From NCBI GenBank assembly GCA_023415795.1, contig JAEZJG010000004.1:12336-76335 (forward strand): a stretch of 64,000 bases of DNA. The letters run 5' to 3'. The DNA is from Bacillota bacterium (lineage in GTDB: Bacteria; Bacillota; Clostridia; Christensenellales; SZUA-584). A program made the position numbers and the translations under genes. The first letter of the stretch is position 1, and every line of letters starts with the position of its first letter. The notes under the pieces were generated by a model that did not search any database, had not been told where the DNA came from, and saw nothing but the letters and a program-made list of their open reading frames with translations. Shown here one piece after another: positions 61,553 to 64,000 of the stretch.

Positions 61553-62353
61553 TTAGTTGTCTGCCAGCAGCCGCGCCAGCTCTCCCGCGATGCCGGGGCA
61601 TGCCGCCGCAATATCGCGCCGCTCGCCGTACTCTCGTAGCTCAAACAGCGGCTCTCCGCGCCCGTTCATCAGCACGGCGCCCGCTTCCTTTGCCGCCAGC
61701 AGCCCCGCTGCATACGCGATGAACGCCTCGTTGCGCAGCACCGCCGCGTCTGTACGACCGCACGCCGTATGGCACAGCTCCAGCGCACAGGCTGCCCCCG
61801 CACGTATATGCCCCGCCTGCGCGATCAGCGCCTGCACCGCACCGCCCTTGCGCAGCGCCGCCTGCCCCACCGAAACCTGTGCGCCGCTCAGCCGCTTTTC
61901 GGATGATGTTGATATTCTCTTGCCGTTCAGGTATGCGCCCAGCCCGCTCACCGCATGAAACAGCTCCACATGCAGCGGGTCGTATACCACCGAGGTCTGC
62001 AGCTGCCGCTCGTTCAGATATGCCAGGGCAATGCCCGCGCCCAACAGCCCGCGCTCCACAGACGAACCGCTTGTGCCGCTCACCGCAAAGCAGGCGCCCT
62101 CATACGCGCCGGTGTCCCCAGCGAAATTGGTCAGCGCATAGCCGTCCCCATCGCGCCGCGCCAGCATGGGCGACGCAAGACCGTCCGTCCACAGCAGCAC
62201 ATCCGCTGCGCCCGCCGCAAACCATCCGTTAAGCAGCGTGTCCAGCAGCGCCTGATGTGCCTGCTCGGCCTGTGCGGCGGCAAGCCGGTCTCCCGCGGCA
62301 AAGGCGGCATCCTTCATTATATAGCACATGGAAGCGGCATTTTGCGTTGACAT
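61553..62353 (-). CDS. degenerate inositol-monophosphatase-like protein
   Basis: 266 residues. The overall pattern fits the IMPase family: VVYDPLHVELFHAVSGLGAYLNGKRI (quoted as LHVELFHAVSGLGAYLNGKR), CALELCHTACGRTDA, AAGLLAAKEAGAVL. However the metal-binding signature DPxDGTxN is replaced (SGTSGSS region) and the Asp of WDxAAG is Tyr-context (IAYAAGLL). It is therefore probably catalytically dead or altered. SD weak. Stands alone next to the ribosomal cluster. Confidence 0.6.
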   Translation of the reverse strand: MSTQNAASMCYIMKDAAFAAGDRLAAAQAEQAHQALLDTLLNGWFAAGAADVLLWTDGLASPMLARRDGDGYALTNFAGDTGAYEGACFAVSGTSGSSVERGLLGAGIALAYLNERQLQTSVVYDPLHVELFHAVSGLGAYLNGKRISTSSEKRLSGAQVSVGQAALRKGGAVQALIAQAGHIRAGAACALELCHTACGRTDAAVLRNEAFIAYAAGLLAAKEAGAVLMNGRGEPLFELREYGERRDIAAACPGIAGELARLLADN

Positions 62354-62474
62354 GCAAACACTCTTACCTTTATTATATAGTCAGCGAAAATAATAAGCCA
62401 ATCGTCGCGCATATTATAGCATAAAACTGTTCGTTGTGTCCGTGAAAAAATATTATTACATGCGGGTATAATCA

Positions 62475-62503
62475 TTGACAAGCAGAGTCTCTTGTGCTAG
62501 ATT
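62475..62503 (+). promoter_or_regulatory. promoter of rpmG-secE-nusG
   Basis: TTGACA (62475-62480), 17 bases, TAGATT (62498-62503), about 70 bases before rpmG. A small AGGC/GCCT hairpin with T-run follows (about 62525-62542). Confidence 0.7.
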
Positions 62504-62575
62504 ACTACTAGTGCTCTGAAAATAGGCTTTAAAGGCCTTTTTTAATTGCGCAGATACAAAGTTTGGAGGAAAGCC

Positions 62576-62725
62576 ATGCGTAACAAGATCACTCTGGCGT
62601 GCACTGAGTGCAAACAGAGAAATTACGACTCGATGAAAAACAAGAAAAATGATCCCGACAGACTGGAAATGAGCAAGTACTGCCGTTTCTGCAAGAAGCA
62701 CACCACCCACAAGGAAACCAAATAA
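62576..62725 (+). CDS. rpmG: 50S ribosomal protein L33
   Basis: 49 residues, full length. Zinc form with CTEC and CRFC (C9, C12, C36, C39). ATG 62576 follows GGAGGAAAG. The usual neighbour of secE and nusG in Firmicutes; the Cys-bearing form implies no zinc-free replacement here. Confidence 0.95.
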   Translation: MRNKITLACTECKQRNYDSMKNKKNDPDRLEMSKYCRFCKKHTTHKETK

Positions 62726-62768
62726 TATTATCTTTGGGCACCTATAACGAGTTTAGGATGTGAGGGCT

Positions 62769-63041
62769 ATGGCGAAAACGAAACTAATCGGCGAAGACCG
62801 AAAAGCAAAGCTGGAGCAGCAAAAAAAAGCGGCAAAAAAAGCGAACAAGAAGAAGAGAAAGAGCCCGGCAAGATTTTTTAAGGATATCTTATCCGAGCTG
62901 AAGAAGGTCACCTGGCCCACGCCTAAGGATACTCTTAAGTATTCCAGCGCGGTATTGGGTTTCATACTGATCGTGTCAATCATTGTTGGTCTGTTTGACT
63001 TTGGCATTACCTCTCTCTTCGATCTGGTTCTAAAAAAATAA
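62769..63041 (+). CDS. secE: preprotein translocase subunit SecE
   Basis: 90 residues. Lys-rich N-terminus, then FFKDILSELKKVTWPTPKDT (SecE hallmark) and one C-terminal membrane helix (about 58-78). Part of the SecYEG export channel. A GTG at 62760 is an alternative start. Confidence 0.93.
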   Translation: MAKTKLIGEDRKAKLEQQKKAAKKANKKKRKSPARFFKDILSELKKVTWPTPKDTLKYSSAVLGFILIVSIIVGLFDFGITSLFDLVLKK

Positions 63042-63086
63042 GGAGACGCACAAGGTCTTTAATGGCCGGTGCAACTTATGGTTACT

Positions 63087-63704
63087 ATGTCTGATGAAGA
63101 AAAAGCCGGTCTTTTGGTAGACGGCCCCGAGACAACTGAACAGCCAAAAAAGCCAGAGCCGCAGGGTGTGTTTATCAAGCAGGAAAAAACGGATAAGCCT
63201 TACTGGTATGTCATCCACACCTATTCCGGTTACGAGAACAAGGTCAAGATGAATCTGGAAAAGGCCATCCAGAACCGCAATTTCGAGGATGTTATTCTTG
63301 AAGTGAAGGTTCCGATGGAAGAGAGCATCGAAGTTAAGAACGGCAAGAAAAAGCACGTGATGAAAAAGCGCTATCCGGGTTATGTTATGGTCAAGATGAT
63401 ACTTGATGACGAAACCTGGTATGTGGTGCGCAACACGCGCGGCGTCACAGGCTTTGTAGGCCCCGGCTCTAAGCCCATTCCGCTGACCGATAAGGAAGTG
63501 CGGGCGATGGGTGTGGAAAACGTGCCGATCAAGCTCGATGTGGAAGTGGGCGAAAATGTGATGGTCACATCCGGTCCGCTCGAAAGCTTCGTGGGTATCA
63601 TCAAAGAAGTGCATCCCGAGAAGCAAAAAGTCAAAGTCGTCGTCTCGATGTTCGGGCGCGACACACTGGTCGATCTCGATTTCGTCCAGATCAAGCGTAT
63701 ATAA
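63087..63704 (+). CDS. nusG: transcription antitermination/termination factor NusG
   Basis: 205 residues from ATG 63087. NGN domain (WYVIHTYSGYENKVKMNLE, YPGYVMVKMILDDETWYVVRN, VTGFVG) and C-terminal KOW (VMVTSGPLESFVGIIKEVHP). Upstream in-frame starts at 63069 (GTG) and 63078 are possible; none has a strong SD. Binds RNA polymerase and couples it to the ribosome. Confidence 0.93.
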   Translation: MSDEEKAGLLVDGPETTEQPKKPEPQGVFIKQEKTDKPYWYVIHTYSGYENKVKMNLEKAIQNRNFEDVILEVKVPMEESIEVKNGKKKHVMKKRYPGYVMVKMILDDETWYVVRNTRGVTGFVGPGSKPIPLTDKEVRAMGVENVPIKLDVEVGENVMVTSGPLESFVGIIKEVHPEKQKVKVVVSMFGRDTLVDLDFVQIKRI

Positions 63705-63730
63705 AAGAGGCCAAAAGCTTCTTTTCACAA

Positions 63731-63796
63731 GTGGGAGGAACAACAGCCTTCAGGCGCTTCACCTCGCCCGGGGCAGCAAATTTCCGCTTGTACCAC
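63731..63796 (+). promoter_or_regulatory. possible L1-binding leader before rplK
   Basis: GTGGGAGG at 63731 and ACCAC at 63792-63796 can pair (GTGG/CCAC), with inner paired segments, in the nusG-rplK gap. Ribosomal protein L1 represses its own mRNA (rplK-rplA) through a leader that mimics its rRNA site, which has GUGGGAG. Assignment by resemblance only. Confidence 0.45.
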
Positions 63797-63825
63797 AAAT
63801 ATCAGCATCTTAAGGAGGTGTAACC

Positions 63826-64000
63826 ATGGCTAAGAAAATTACCGGTTACGTAAAGCTGCAAATCAATGCAGGCAAGGCGACGCCGGCCCCGCCGGTAGGT
63901 CCGGCTCTGGGTCAGCATGGCGTCAACATCATGGCCTTCTGCAAGGAGTTCAATGAAAGAACGGCCAAGCAGGTGGGTTACGTGATCCCCGTCGTTATCA
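63826..64000 (+). CDS. rplK: 50S ribosomal protein L11 (3' cut by window)
   Basis: First 58 codons of L11: KKITGYVKLQINAGKATPAP, PVGPALGQHGVNIMAFCKEF. ATG 63826 follows AAGGAGGTG. It continues beyond the window, presumably into rplA. Confidence 0.95.
   Translation, partial: MAKKITGYVKLQINAGKATPAPPVGPALGQHGVNIMAFCKEFNERTAKQVGYVIPVVI

Overview
The window comes from an anaerobic Clostridia-type Bacillota (Firmicutes) chromosome of moderately high GC. Supporting signs are strong AGGAGG-type ribosome binding sites, frequent TTG/GTG starts, an LPxTG surface protein, a zinc-type L33, and a long set of molybdenum-hydroxylase and purine-fermentation genes typical of gut clostridia. The genus cannot be fixed from the sequence. 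No tRNA, rRNA, CRISPR array, transposase or prophage was seen.

Layout. 1-18.8 kb is a housekeeping/accessory patchwork: a cut-off alpha/beta hydrolase, an orphan sensor kinase with an odd Cys/His-repeat protein, an AT-rich dGTPase island, an MFS carrier, a PnuC-type transporter behind a likely attenuator, a DEAD-box helicase, a sortase-anchored beta-helix protein, several small membrane proteins and regulators. 19.2-33 kb is purine/molybdenum locus 1, read leftward: a maturation factor of the YqeB/EF2563 type, three-subunit xanthine-dehydrogenase-like enzyme and guanine deaminase behind a purine riboswitch; a Crp/Fnr regulator facing the other way; then molybdate uptake (modABC) and molybdopterin synthesis/handling (moaA, moaC, moaB/mogA, MOSC, a molybdopterin-binding protein). 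33.3-38.4 kb holds an amidohydrolase, a YheO-type regulator, two-subunit L-serine dehydratase and a MocA-type nucleotidyltransferase. 38.6-53.6 kb is locus 2, apparently one leftward operon: ygeY, ygeW, arcC, ssnA, ygfK, a fused xdh, a dihydropyrimidinase-like gene, an unassigned PLP enzyme and 2,3-diaminopropionate ammonia-lyase. This is the conserved set linked to anaerobic purine/urate breakdown. 53.9-57 kb is an AT-rich restriction-modification pair. 57.3-62.4 kb has a flavin/PNPOx-like protein, an AraC regulator, a polar amino-acid ABC transporter and a degenerate inositol-phosphatase-like protein. The right end is rpmG-secE-nusG-rplK.

How it works together (inference): guanine is deaminated and hydroxylated by locus 1 enzymes; locus 2 opens the purine skeleton and recovers pyruvate and ammonia via diaminopropionate and ATP via carbamate kinase; serine dehydratase adds pyruvate; the mod/moa genes supply the molybdenum cofactor that both hydroxylases need.

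The most notable signal is a guanine-class riboswitch on the minus strand at about 25172-25332 whose terminator competes with the aptamer. It is therefore predicted to switch purine catabolism ON with ligand, the opposite of most guanine riboswitches. Other noteworthy items are a dispersed family of multi-hairpin repeats, one copy of which splits a terminator with a 25-bp duplication, a pair of tiny membrane-peptide ORFs with strong signals, and the PLP enzyme of unknown role inside the purine cluster.
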